NCBI GenBank assembly: GCA_943371965.1
Contig: CALRWV020000007.1
Coordinates: forward strand, 1-64,000
Source: CALRWV02 sp943371965
GTDB taxonomy: Bacteria; Bacteroidota; JABWAT01
Length of the DNA: 64,000 nt
Direction: 5' to 3'
This document shows positions 1 through 8,602 of this stretch, piece after piece. How positions within the stretch are numbered: the stretch's first letter is position 1; every line of letters begins with the position of its first letter. Under the pieces are notes generated by a model, which made no database searches, was not told the DNA's origin, and saw only the letters and a list, made by a program, of their open reading frames with translations. The translations under genes and the position numbers were made by a program.

Positions 1-13
1 TTAAAATATTTTT

Positions 14-586
14 TTATTTGAATGCATCCAGTTCAAGCAGTTTCTGGTCAATGTCGGATCTCCACCTGATCAATTCCGCTTTATTTGTACCGCGCTCTGT
101 TTCTGTTTCAATTTGTACAACCGAAGTGGAAGCTGCAGTTTGCACTTCATTCGCCAACTTTCCAATGGTTTCAGTTGGATTGATTGGATTCAGATCGGCT
201 TCACTGATTTTCTTTTTCAGCAACCGTGCATGAATTTCATAAGAATCAAACAGCAACTGAAAATAATCCATCGTTCCGGGAACTGCTGTTTTGCCGTTGA
301 ACCACGAAACCTTTTTGCTCATACACGCATTGACCTGAATATTGGTAGGAAGCAGCACATGCATTTTCTGAAACTGAACCGGCATACTGAGATAAATATT
401 GCCGCTTCTGTCTGCTGACTTTTCAGGAATGGGTGCAAGAAAATCCGTTTCAGAAAGTTTGTGGTTTGCCGACCAGATCAACAAATCATTTGAATCATTA
501 TTTACATTTTTAAATTGAATGGTTGAGCAATTTGCCATCGTCATTGCTACTGCCAGAAAACACAAAAATCTGATCATAAGTTTCAT
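14..586 (-). CDS. Lipoprotein, possibly a degenerate DUF922-type protein
   Basis: A 190-residue secreted lipoprotein: an N-terminal hydrophobic stretch ends in a lipobox-like M-A-N-C with the acceptor Cys at residue 20. The body loosely resembles DUF922 (putative secreted Zn-protease) proteins: an early I-W-S...K-L-S-E-T-D-F stretch recalls the family's L-T-W-x-D-F motif. A later F-D-S-Y-E-I-H-A-R segment recalls the HEQxHFDxxExxAR helix, but the metal-binding His/Glu positions read Tyr, Phe and Leu. If the resemblance is real, the protein has lost catalysis. The last 50 residues are polar and probably helical. It is a separate gene downstream of the YiiX-like gene, with 37 bp between them. 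Being an unrelated orphan lipoprotein is equally possible. Confidence 0.6.
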   Translation of the reverse strand: MKLMIRFLCFLAVAMTMANCSTIQFKNVNNDSNDLLIWSANHKLSETDFLAPIPEKSADRSGNIYLSMPVQFQKMHVLLPTNIQVNACMSKKVSWFNGKTAVPGTMDYFQLLFDSYEIHARLLKKKISEADLNPINPTETIGKLANEVQTAASTSVVQIETETERGTNKAELIRWRSDIDQKLLELDAFK

Positions 587-623
587 TCTTTAGTTTCCCC
601 CAAATTATTCATTGATTTTTCTG

Positions 624-2084
624 TTACAATTCCGCCTGAGCTTTTTTTGCAAGATTAACCATCTGCCAGTATGGTGGACGGTAACCGTTTTCCAGAATGA
701 ATTTCCCAACCAGTTTTTCAGTTTCTGCTTTAAGGTTCACATGAAGATCAACCAAAGCATTGTTTTTCAAAGCCTGGGTTGCACTCATTCCTTCCGGTAT
801 GACCGACTCAATCCCAAACTGGTTTTGAATCATGCAATATAATTTAATGATACGCACAAAAGGAAGCAACAAAGGATTGTGTTTCAGTTCTTTTCCTTCA
901 TCGGCAGCCTGATACAAAACATCCATAACAGCATTATCGATATGATCCTTCACCAGAAAGTCAGAACTTCTCCACTCTGCCACAACGGATAATTGCGGAT
1001 CATATTCCAGATCGGAAGGCATTTGGGTCACATAATTTTCTACCCCAAATTGACTCAACCAATTTACAACTCCCTGAGATGAAATGGTTGATTCACTTTT
1101 CCACAATTGAATACCGTTTTTCCTATAGGCTGATGATGCAACTTCAGAACAGAACATGCTTGAAGAATCCTGAAAATTCATCTTGAAATCATAGGGAATG
1201 TGCCTTCTCTCTGATTCGGTGAATGAAAACTTTGCAGCTTTTTGCGGAAGCATCGGGTCATTGATCATTTCAGGCAAATCATGTCTCAACCGCAAAACCA
1301 TAACTCGCAATTTTCTATCGGCAATGTATTTTTCAAGTGAAGAAACAGCAACCCCGCGTTCAATATGGGCTTCAATAAAATGCGGTGTGTTTGTTGAATC
1401 ATCAATGTAAATGAAAGCAACGTGTGAGAAATTTCCCGGATAGTCATTTCCTCTTGAAATCAGGGCTGAAACCTCTGCTCCACCGCGCGAAACCAGAATA
1501 TCACCGCTGTGTACTGTCATACCAAAAATCTGTCCGGATGGAGTTTGTGACGGAACTTCATTCACCGTCATCACTTCCTGAAAATGTGCCGAATCAGACT
1601 GCAAAAGAACTTCTTCAACAGAAGCTCTCATTCCATACAGCATCTCATAAACTGTGTTTCTCGCAGGTTTGGAATCCATATTCCAATTCTGTGATTTTGT
1701 TTTGACAGCATTTCTGACCTGATTGTAATAACGGATATACCATCCTGTATTTTCCTGTCTGACTGCCACATACGGCGCCAACTCAAAAAATGAAAAAAGG
1801 GTAATTCTGAAAATGGAATCTTCGGGGGAAGATCCTTCAGTCTGTAGTGTTGCATAATTTTTTTCTGAAATTGATTTCAGTCTGGAAATCACCGAATCAA
1901 TATTCTGCGGATTTGCGGTTCTCGCACTTGAAAATATTTTTTCCTGTTTCTTCCAGAAATCATCTCTGTTCCAGGAATAAGGTTTTTCGGAAGCAGAAAT
2001 TATCCGGGGTTCGCTGAAATCAGGAATAAGCAGCAGAAGATATGCTGAAAAAAATATAATCAGGAGTCTAACAAATAGCTTCAT
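624..2084 (-). CDS. YiiX/YebB-like permuted NlpC/P60 (papain-fold) protein
   Basis: A 486-residue protein whose N-terminal hydrophobic segment (about residues 4-20) acts as a signal or anchor. The middle carries the circularly permuted NlpC/P60 core of YiiX-like proteins: a G-D-I-L-V-S strand, then F-S-H-V-A-F with the His near residue 220, F-I-E-A-H near 237, and M-F-C-S-E-V with the putative nucleophile Cys near 311. His, Glu and Cys are all present, so an active thiol hydrolase or amidase is plausible; family members act on lipids or peptidoglycan-like amides, and the substrate here is unknown. The regions on each side (residues 30-190 and 350-486) match nothing I recognise. It probably acts in the periplasm. 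Confidence 0.75.
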   Translation of the reverse strand: MKLFVRLLIIFFSAYLLLLIPDFSEPRIISASEKPYSWNRDDFWKKQEKIFSSARTANPQNIDSVISRLKSISEKNYATLQTEGSSPEDSIFRITLFSFFELAPYVAVRQENTGWYIRYYNQVRNAVKTKSQNWNMDSKPARNTVYEMLYGMRASVEEVLLQSDSAHFQEVMTVNEVPSQTPSGQIFGMTVHSGDILVSRGGAEVSALISRGNDYPGNFSHVAFIYIDDSTNTPHFIEAHIERGVAVSSLEKYIADRKLRVMVLRLRHDLPEMINDPMLPQKAAKFSFTESERRHIPYDFKMNFQDSSSMFCSEVASSAYRKNGIQLWKSESTISSQGVVNWLSQFGVENYVTQMPSDLEYDPQLSVVAEWRSSDFLVKDHIDNAVMDVLYQAADEGKELKHNPLLLPFVRIIKLYCMIQNQFGIESVIPEGMSATQALKNNALVDLHVNLKAETEKLVGKFILENGYRPPYWQMVNLAKKAQAEL

Positions 2085-2131
2085 GAGAGATCAGGTTGGA
2101 ATGTTGGTTATCGGATTGTTGAAGAATATTG

Positions 2132-2190
2132 AAGCCCTCACCCTAACCCTCCCGATAAATCGGGACAAGTTCTCCCACAAGGAGAAGGAA
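2132..2190. repeat. Dispersed intergenic repeat with two small palindromes
   Basis: Between the YiiX-like gene and the ABC ATPase lies a CCCTCACCCTAACCCT stretch, followed by the palindrome CCCGATAAATCGGG (2151-2164) and the stem TTCTCC-cacaa-GGAGAA (2170-2186). Stretches of this kind occur in many copies in intergenic DNA of several bacterial groups. A related inverted word pair (CCCGA...TCGGG) follows at about 2236-2256. No gene is seen in 2085-2318. Confidence 0.55.
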
Positions 2191-2318
2191 CAAATCATTT
2201 CCTATTCAATTAGCATTTTAGTTTTCAGAATTGAGTCCCGAACGGAAATCGGGAGACAACCCAATTTTCAATTCGCTATTCACTATTGACTATTGTCGAG
2301 TCCCGGTTTCCCGAAAAA

Positions 2319-3431
2319 TCAAATCGCCTTCTCAGTTTCAACATCAAAGAAATGAAGTTTATCTGCATCCAAACCAAATGGAAGATTTGAACTTACCTGC
2401 GGAATGGTTCTGGTTGTGGTGCGGCAAACAAGATCATGACCGCTTTCACCTTTCAGTGCGGAACTGAAATAAATAAAAATTTCATTTCCCATCGGTTCAA
2501 CAATATCAACCAGAGCTTCACCTTGCGCGTAATTGGGTTTGTTCAAATCAACAATGTGAATATCTTCCGGACGGATTCCCATGATAATTTTTTTACCGAC
2601 ATATTTCTTTACTTCTTCACGCAGATTATCAGGCATGGTCAGTTTTAAAGTTCCGTTTTCCTCCTGGAAAATCAGTTTACCTTCCTGACTCAAAGTTCCT
2701 TTTACAAAATTCATTGAAGGACTTCCAATGAAACCGGCAACAAATTTATTTACAGGATGATGATACAGATTCAGCGGTGTATCAATCTGCTGTACCAAAC
2801 CATCTTTCATTACTGTAATTCTATCGCCCATGGTCATAGCCTCAACCTGATCGTGGGTTACATAAATCATGGTAGCTTCAAGACGTTTGTGGAGTTTTGA
2901 AATTTCGGCTCTCATTTGAACACGCATTTTCGCATCTAGGTTTGAAAGCGGTTCATCAAATAAAAATACTTTCGGTTTTCTGACAATTGCACGTCCGACC
3001 GCAACCCGCTGACGCTGTCCACCGGAAAGAGCTTTTGGTTTGCGTTCCAGATACTCGGTCAGTCCCAAAATTTCAGCTGCATCATCAACACGCTTTTTGA
3101 TTTCATCTTTTGAAAAATTGCGAAGTTTCAATCCAAATGCCATATTTTCAAAAACAGTCATGTGCGGATACAGAGCGTAATTCTGGAATACCATTGCAAT
3201 ATCACGGTCTTTGGGTTGAACATCATTAACCCGGACACCATCAATCAGCAAATCACCTTCACTGATTCCTTCAAGTCCGGCAACCATTCTCAAAGTGGTA
3301 GATTTCCCACAGCCTGATGGTCCAACCAGAACCATAAATTCTTTGTCTTTGATTTCTATGTTGACATCTTTTACAGCATAAACGCCATTATCATATTGTT
3401 TAAAAATATTTTTCAGAACAACTTCAGCCAT
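2319..3431 (-). CDS. Sugar-type ABC transporter ATP-binding protein (MalK/UgpC family)
   Basis: A 370-residue ABC ATPase of the carbohydrate-uptake CUT1 type. Visible features are Walker A GPSGCGKS (37-44), Q-loop F-Q-N-Y-A-L-Y-P-H-M, signature LSGGQRQRVA (about 135-144), Walker B V-F-L-F-D-E-P (about 155-161), D-loop SNLDAKMR and H-loop T-H-D. A C-terminal TOBE/OB regulatory domain (about 235-360) includes the M-G-I-R-P-E-D motif. The ATG at 3431 is chosen because AAAGGAAAG lies just upstream and family similarity starts there; the reading frame continues 23 codons further without similarity. No permease or binding protein lies nearby, so this is probably a shared ATPase serving several sugar importers, as MsmK does. 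It acts at the inner membrane. Confidence 0.9.
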   Translation of the reverse strand: MAEVVLKNIFKQYDNGVYAVKDVNIEIKDKEFMVLVGPSGCGKSTTLRMVAGLEGISEGDLLIDGVRVNDVQPKDRDIAMVFQNYALYPHMTVFENMAFGLKLRNFSKDEIKKRVDDAAEILGLTEYLERKPKALSGGQRQRVAVGRAIVRKPKVFLFDEPLSNLDAKMRVQMRAEISKLHKRLEATMIYVTHDQVEAMTMGDRITVMKDGLVQQIDTPLNLYHHPVNKFVAGFIGSPSMNFVKGTLSQEGKLIFQEENGTLKLTMPDNLREEVKKYVGKKIIMGIRPEDIHIVDLNKPNYAQGEALVDIVEPMGNEIFIYFSSALKGESGHDLVCRTTTRTIPQVSSNLPFGLDADKLHFFDVETEKAI

Positions 3432-3500
3432 GGTTCTTTCCTTTAATTCAACAGATGTGTGATTGCGATTATTTAAAAATAGTGAAAAGTTATTAGACAA

Positions 3501-3680
3501 TGTAATTTTGAATGCTGGATGCTGAATTTTGAATTGAAAACACTACCGTTTGTATTTCAGTATTAATCTAAAATCCAACATTCAACTTTTTTTTCTCATC
3601 CAACCAATTTTCCCCAAAATATCAAATCTGAATTTCTGTATTAATCCAGCATCCAACATTCAAAATCCAAAATAGTCCTT
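3501..3680. repeat. Low-complexity intergenic repeat (TCCAACATTCAAAATCC-type)
   Basis: The gap between the ABC ATPase and aroA is filled with a degenerate word set: TGCTGGATGCTGAATTTTGA, then TCCAACATTCAAC, then TCCAGCATCCAACATTCAAAATCC. The first is roughly the reverse complement of the last (about 3513-3533 against about 3645-3668), so the block forms a loose inverted repeat of about 150 bp. It is not coding and no gene is seen here. Confidence 0.5.
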
Positions 3681-4955
3681 TTATCCCAACAAAGTTTCCC
3701 AAAACTTCGGATATGAAATACTTGCGCTTTCTGAATGCAGAATGGTGGTTTCACCTTCTGCTGCCAACGCGGCAACAGCAAAACACATCGCTATTCTGTG
3801 ATCGTGAAAAGTATCGATATCAGTTCCCTTTAATGGCTTTCCGCCGGTAATTTTCAGTCCATCATCAAATTCTTCTGCTTCACCGCCCATTGAGCGGATA
3901 TTTTTTACGATAGCAGAAATGCGGTCAGATTCTTTAACGCGAAGTTCTTTTGCGCCACGGATTTCAGTAGTTCCTTCTGCAAAACAACCCGCAACTGAAA
4001 GAATCGGAATTTCATCAATGACATTTGCGATAATTTCACCGGAAAGACTTACACCTTTCAAGTGAGAAGTTTTTACTTCAATGGTCCCGTAGGGTTCGCG
4101 CTGTGATTCACCGGTTTGATCAACTTTAATATCAGCGCCCATCTGTTTTAAAACGTCAATAAATCCGGTTCTGGTCGGATTCAGACAAACATTTTCGATA
4201 ATGACGTGGGAATTTGGAACGATACAGGCTGCAACTGCCCAGAAAGCAGCAGAAGACGTATCACCTGGAACATTTAAATCACCCAACTCAAAATCATGTT
4301 CGGCCGATGATTCTGAAATGATGGTTCCGTTTTCTTTGGTTACTTTTAAATTCAAAAGGCGTTCGGTGTGATCACGGGTTTGAACGTGTTCAATCACTCT
4401 GGTTGGATTCTTTGTGTAAAGTCCGGCAAGCAACACACAGGATTTAACCTGAGCAGAAGCAATTTCCATATCATAATCAATGGCAGATAAACGCTGACTT
4501 CCAATAATCACAATCGGAGCTTTTCCTTCATCTGTTCCTTTGATATTTCCGCCCATTTTTTCAAGCGGTTTAATGATTCTTCCCATCGGTCTTTTTCTGA
4601 TGGAAGCATCACCGGTCAGTTCTGATTTGAAAGGTTGTGCGGCTAAAATGCCACTTATCAAACGGATGGTTGTTCCGCTGTTTCCAACATCAAGAACTCC
4701 AGAATAAGGTTTAAAGCCGTTCCGTCCAACTCCGTTTACAATCCAATGATCATCTTTTTTGCGGATATCTACACCTAGCTGAACCAGAATTGATTTGGTT
4801 GACATCGGATCGGCAGCTTCGGAAAGACCAACAATTTTGGTCTTTTGTTTTTTGAGTGCGGAAACCATTAAAACACGGTGAGAGATTGATTTATCGCCAT
4901 TTAAATAAACGGTTTTATTGAAAGAGGAAGCGCGAGAAACTTTTACTGATGCCAT
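3681..4955 (-). CDS. aroA: 3-phosphoshikimate 1-carboxyvinyltransferase (EPSP synthase)
   Basis: A 424-residue EPSP synthase, the sixth step of the shikimate pathway: it joins phosphoenolpyruvate and shikimate-3-phosphate in the cytoplasm. Motifs in order are GDKSISHR near the N-terminus, GNSGTTIRL (PEP-binding loop, with the Gly that glyphosate-sensitive enzymes keep), RKRPMGR, V-P-G-D-T-S-S-A-A-F, the catalytic E-I-P region, KESDR and D-H-R-I-A-M. Length is typical. The ATG at 4955 is preferred; an in-frame TTG three codons upstream is the alternative. It appears monocistronic, flanked by repeat-bearing gaps. A second aromatic-pathway gene, aroF, lies about 29 kb away. Confidence 0.95.
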   Translation of the reverse strand: MASVKVSRASSFNKTVYLNGDKSISHRVLMVSALKKQKTKIVGLSEAADPMSTKSILVQLGVDIRKKDDHWIVNGVGRNGFKPYSGVLDVGNSGTTIRLISGILAAQPFKSELTGDASIRKRPMGRIIKPLEKMGGNIKGTDEGKAPIVIIGSQRLSAIDYDMEIASAQVKSCVLLAGLYTKNPTRVIEHVQTRDHTERLLNLKVTKENGTIISESSAEHDFELGDLNVPGDTSSAAFWAVAACIVPNSHVIIENVCLNPTRTGFIDVLKQMGADIKVDQTGESQREPYGTIEVKTSHLKGVSLSGEIIANVIDEIPILSVAGCFAEGTTEIRGAKELRVKESDRISAIVKNIRSMGGEAEEFDDGLKITGGKPLKGTDIDTFHDHRIAMCFAVAALAAEGETTILHSESASISYPKFWETLLG

Positions 4956-5313
4956 ATAACCCAAACGAATTAATGATTCGGCAAGATAGAGATGAGTTTC
5001 GGATGAATCAAATTGGAAGCGGTTTTAATACATTTCCCGGATTAGCCCACTAAAAATACGAAAAGGACGAAAAATTAATACAATTCATAGAGTTAACTCC
5101 ATAATTTAAAATTAAACCAAGTCTTAGTTTTTGGTTGCAAAACAAAAACCCAGTTTTAATATTTCGTTTCTTTCGTATTTTTCGTGGGGAACGTATTTTG
5201 CCCATTCAGATCACATTAAAATCCAATTTGAGATTCGCTTTTTAAATTTATACTCTTCATTTTACAATTTGATGACAAAAATGTCTTTTATTATAAATTT
5301 AACTCAGAATTGA
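4956..5313. other. Gene-free divergent gap upstream of aroA and the cytochrome operon
   Basis: About 358 bp, strongly AT-rich, between two divergently transcribed units. It contains a 143-bp inverted-repeat element (listed separately) and a 10-bp perfect palindrome GAGTTAACTC at 5090-5099 that could be a regulator site. Promoters for both sides must lie here. I cannot pick a confident -35/-10 pair, and the ATG at 5314 has no clear ribosome site. Confidence 0.5.
5046..5188. repeat. Small inverted-repeat element, MITE-like
   Basis: Arms at 5046-5072 and 5162-5188 are inverted copies matching at 23 of 27 positions (left arm starts CCCACTAAAAATACGAAA; right arm ends TTTCGTATTTTTCGTGGG). They enclose about 90 bp of AT-rich DNA with no reading frame. 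The arms resemble CACGAAAAATACGAAA-type words that recur between genes in many bacteria. No target-site duplication was established. Confidence 0.55.
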
Positions 5314-6198
5314 ATGAAGCAAACTCTTTATAAATTACTGTCTTACCTTGGTTGGATCATCGTTGTTTCTGCAATTATTATTCCTGCTTATTATGGATTT
5401 TCATATTACGATCTTTCAATTATGGAAAGACCTTACAGTGAACTTCATCATCAACTGAAACCAGGCGGTTTTACCGGTCATTGGTTTGGAGTTGCAGGAT
5501 CAATGCTGATGATTATTGGAGTGGTTACTTACAGTACAAGAAAAAGAACTTATCTGCTGTACAACAAAGGTTCAGTTTCTGCATGGTTGAAATTTCATAT
5601 TTTCTGCTGCTCATTGGGACCTGTGTTGGTTATTTGGCATACTGCTTTCAAATTGAATGGGTTGGTCTCAATTTCATTTTGGTCGATGATTATGGTTGTC
5701 TTGAGTGGTGTGATTGGAAGGTTCTTTTATACTCAAATTCCGAGAACAAGAACGGGTATCGAACTTGATTTTGAAACTGCAAAAAAAATGATTGAAGAAA
5801 TGACAACCGAAATTTTTTCAAAATTCCAATTTTCGGAAAAACTTAAACTTCAACTGGAATCATACATTCAATTCCCTGCTGCCCTTTCTGATTCTTCTTC
5901 AATGAAAACCATCAAATCTGTTTTTTCAGATGACTTAAAAAGATTATTCTCTCGGCGCGATTTGATAACTCAGCTTAAGAAAGAAACAAATCTTCCAACT
6001 GAAGAATTGAGATCACTAGCTTCATTATTGGAATCGCGTTCTTTACTTGCAAGAAAACTGGCAACAGTAAAGCTGTTCAGTTCGCTTTTGCATTACTGGC
6101 ATGTCTTTCATTTACCGTTTGCGCTGATCATGCTGATTATCATGCTGGTTCACGTTGGGGTAGCACTTTGGATGGGTTATGGTTATAATTTACTGTAA
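5314..6198 (+). CDS. Diheme transmembrane cytochrome b-like protein (first gene of redox operon)
   Basis: A 294-residue inner-membrane protein with about five hydrophobic helices (near 11-30, 56-74, 92-112, 117-138 and 264-290). The diagnostic feature is two helices each carrying His-x13-His: His95/His109 and His266/His280. That is the spacing used by four-helix cytochromes b and ferric-reductase-type proteins to hold two stacked b hemes. A cytoplasmic-looking loop of about 110 charged residues (145-255) sits between them. Its probable job is to pass electrons from quinol or a cytoplasmic donor to periplasmic c cytochromes. It heads an operon whose next genes encode a TPR protein and multiheme cytochromes. 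No flavin or NAD site is seen in the protein itself; the last gene of the operon may supply one. Confidence 0.75.
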   Translation: MKQTLYKLLSYLGWIIVVSAIIIPAYYGFSYYDLSIMERPYSELHHQLKPGGFTGHWFGVAGSMLMIIGVVTYSTRKRTYLLYNKGSVSAWLKFHIFCCSLGPVLVIWHTAFKLNGLVSISFWSMIMVVLSGVIGRFFYTQIPRTRTGIELDFETAKKMIEEMTTEIFSKFQFSEKLKLQLESYIQFPAALSDSSSMKTIKSVFSDDLKRLFSRRDLITQLKKETNLPTEELRSLASLLESRSLLARKLATVKLFSSLLHYWHVFHLPFALIMLIIMLVHVGVALWMGYGYNLL

Positions 6199-6218
6199 AA
6201 AAATAAGTGGGAATATAA

Positions 6219-6809
6219 ATGGAATCAGATAAACTAAAATGGATTTACACCGGATTGGGAATTCTTCTTCTTGCGGGAATTTTGTATTCCGCACTTTCTG
6301 AAAAGAAGCCTGAAGATTCGTCAATACTTTCAGGAATGAAATCATCAGTTGATACTTCAAATTTTTCTCATCCTGAAATGCCAAGTTTGCCTACCAGTAT
6401 CGAAGATCAAATCAAGGTTCTTGAAAATCAGATCAAAGAAAAACCCACCGATTGGCCGCATATCAGAATGTTGGCTGGATTGGAAACCACACTTCATCCA
6501 CAAAAAGCGAGTCAGTGGTATCAACTGCTGAATAAAAACAAACAGCTCACTGCTGATGATTGGGTTGAATGGGGACAACTTTTCGGCAATTCGGGAAAAA
6601 TGGATTCTGTTTCCATCTGTAATAAAGAGGCATTGAAGCTGGATTCCAAAAATCCGAAAGCACTTTATAATCTGGGTGCTTTGGCAGCGAATTCCGGAAA
6701 ATATGCGGAAGCGATGGATTACTGGAAAAAAGTAAATCTTTCAACCGCTGATGAAGAAGTAAAGAGACTGGTCACAAACGGAATTGCACAGTTGGGCAAA
6801 ATGAAGTAA
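6219..6809 (+). CDS. Membrane-anchored TPR protein
   Basis: A 196-residue protein with one N-terminal membrane helix (residues 9-26), then a linker and a helical tail with TPR-like repeats. The clearest is around 138-180: a tyrosine/leucine pattern with K-A-L-Y-N-L-G-A-L-A, then G-K-Y-A-E-A. The layout resembles the periplasmic TPR part of CcmH/CycH/NrfG-type heme-ligation factors. Given its place just upstream of three multiheme cytochrome genes, it may chaperone apocytochrome or help assembly; that role is inference. It starts 20 bp after the cytochrome b gene, with GGGA upstream of its ATG. Confidence 0.65.
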   Translation: MESDKLKWIYTGLGILLLAGILYSALSEKKPEDSSILSGMKSSVDTSNFSHPEMPSLPTSIEDQIKVLENQIKEKPTDWPHIRMLAGLETTLHPQKASQWYQLLNKNKQLTADDWVEWGQLFGNSGKMDSVSICNKEALKLDSKNPKALYNLGALAANSGKYAEAMDYWKKVNLSTADEEVKRLVTNGIAQLGKMK

Positions 6810-6838
6810 TTGATGTTAGCAGGGATGGTTTCGGAAGA

Positions 6839-8602
6839 ATGAAAATGTTCAGTGACAAAAAATATCAGTCAGTTTTTTTCAGACTAATTATTTTGACTGT
6901 GTTTGTATTGTTTATGTTTTTATTTCCGGAAACGTCTTTTGCCCAGTTGATTTCTCCTGGCCCTCTTTTAAAAGCCCACTCTCACTTGGAAGGAATTAAG
7001 AACTGCACAAAATGCCACGACTCAAATAATTCAGTTTCAGATAATCTGTGTTTATCCTGTCATATAACCATTAAAAATGAATGGAATGGCGGAACCGGAT
7101 TTCATGCCTGGATCAAAAAGAATGAAAACAAAAATTGCGTAAAATGCCATTCAGATCATAACGGGGAAACTTTCAATCCAATCAGATGGTTGGAAGGAAC
7201 CAAAGAAAAATTCGATCATAAAAAAACCGGATATCCGCTAACCGGAAGTCACGCAAAGCAAAAATGTGAAAACTGCCACAAACCTGAAAATCATGATCCG
7301 CTTCTTGTTGCAAAAGATGAATCACTAAAATCACAAGATACTTTTCTTGCTCTTTCTGTGAAATGCCAGAGCTGTCATATTGATGAACACAGAGGTACTC
7401 TTGGAAACGATTGTGAATCTTGCCACACAACAGATAAGTGGAAAGTGATTCCGAAATTCAACCATGCAAAAACAAATTTTGCACTCACAGGAAAACATGA
7501 AAAAACTGATTGCCTGAAATGCCATAAACCTGTTGATGATCCGTTAACTTTTCATGGAAAAACCGATCCTGATTATTTGAAAATGAAAGGATTGGATTTC
7601 AAGAACTGTACACCTTGCCATGACAATCCGCATCCACCCAGCATGGGAAGTGATTGTAATTCCTGCCATGTAACAGAAGGCTGGACAATTGTTAAAACAG
7701 GTAACAAGTTTAATCATGATATTACCGGCTATCCACTTACAGGTGAACATAAAAATCTGGATTGCAAGACTTGTCACTTCGAAAAAACCATTCAATCAAA
7801 AGCAGATGTTTCAAAATTGGTTGTTTCCAATTTCCTGAAAAAGAAAATGGATTATTCAAGTTGCCAATCATGCCACATGGATGCCCACAATAAACAATTC
7901 ATGAAAGATGGACTGGTTGAAATGTGCGAAACCTGCCATACAACTGATCGTTTTAAACCATCAACTTTTACTGAAACAAATCACGCAACAACAAAATTTA
8001 AATTGACCGGTGGTCATGCTTCAGTTGCCTGTATTGATTGCCATAGAAAAGCAACCGACAAAAACTGGATCTTTCATCCTCTTAAAACTGAATGTATAAC
8101 CTGCCATAAAGATATTCATAACCATCAAACTGAAAAGTGGATGAAAAAATCGGAAACGGGTGAATTTCAATGTGAAACCTGTCACCGTGTCGAAGATTGG
8201 AAAACCATCACTTTCGATCACAACCTGACAACCTTTTCTCTTACAGGTGAACATTCAAAAGTTTCGTGTATCGATTGCCACAAAGAAACATTTAGTTCTA
8301 AATCAGAAAAACAGATTTTGTTTTTACCTGAGCTTTCAACTTCCTGTGAAAGTTGCCATAAAGATGTACATGAAGGTCAATTCACATTGGCAGACGGAAA
8401 AATAAAATGTGAACGATGCCACACTCCCGACTCATGGATTTTAACTACTTTTAAACATGATGTTGACAGCCGTTTTAAACTGGAAGGCGCACACTCAAAA
8501 GTTGAATGCGCAAGTTGCCACAAGTTGGAACCGGGAAAATTCAACAAAGAAGTTATTCATTTCAAACCGCTGGAGGTCACTTGTGAATCCTGTCATGGTT
8601 GA
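6839..8602 (+). CDS. Multiheme c-type cytochrome with 20 heme motifs
   Basis: A 587-residue secreted cytochrome. A signal peptide ends near Ala35 (T-S-F-A, then Q). I count 20 CXXCH motifs, the last six residues from the C-terminus (C-E-S-C-H-G). The spacing repeats a c3/c7-like pattern: a hydrophobic (F/Y)-x-L-T-G-x-H word precedes a CXXCH, then a single His (F-N-H, F-D-H or T-N-H) supplies a probable distal ligand. All these points agree with bis-His low-potential hemes. It would sit in the periplasm or on the outer face and relay electrons between the inner-membrane cytochrome b and the larger cytochrome encoded next. ATGs at 6839 and 6845 are both possible. Its stop overlaps the next start by 8 bp. 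Confidence 0.9.
   Translation: MKMFSDKKYQSVFFRLIILTVFVLFMFLFPETSFAQLISPGPLLKAHSHLEGIKNCTKCHDSNNSVSDNLCLSCHITIKNEWNGGTGFHAWIKKNENKNCVKCHSDHNGETFNPIRWLEGTKEKFDHKKTGYPLTGSHAKQKCENCHKPENHDPLLVAKDESLKSQDTFLALSVKCQSCHIDEHRGTLGNDCESCHTTDKWKVIPKFNHAKTNFALTGKHEKTDCLKCHKPVDDPLTFHGKTDPDYLKMKGLDFKNCTPCHDNPHPPSMGSDCNSCHVTEGWTIVKTGNKFNHDITGYPLTGEHKNLDCKTCHFEKTIQSKADVSKLVVSNFLKKKMDYSSCQSCHMDAHNKQFMKDGLVEMCETCHTTDRFKPSTFTETNHATTKFKLTGGHASVACIDCHRKATDKNWIFHPLKTECITCHKDIHNHQTEKWMKKSETGEFQCETCHRVEDWKTITFDHNLTTFSLTGEHSKVSCIDCHKETFSSKSEKQILFLPELSTSCESCHKDVHEGQFTLADGKIKCERCHTPDSWILTTFKHDVDSRFKLEGAHSKVECASCHKLEPGKFNKEVIHFKPLEVTCESCHG

Noticed and set aside
8457..8602. Overlap of two cytochrome reading frames, suggesting one giant gene broken by a frameshift
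   Set aside because: The downstream frame has its own ATG (8595) followed by a clean signal peptide, and the upstream protein ends naturally after a CXXCH-Gly. Two coupled genes explain it better.
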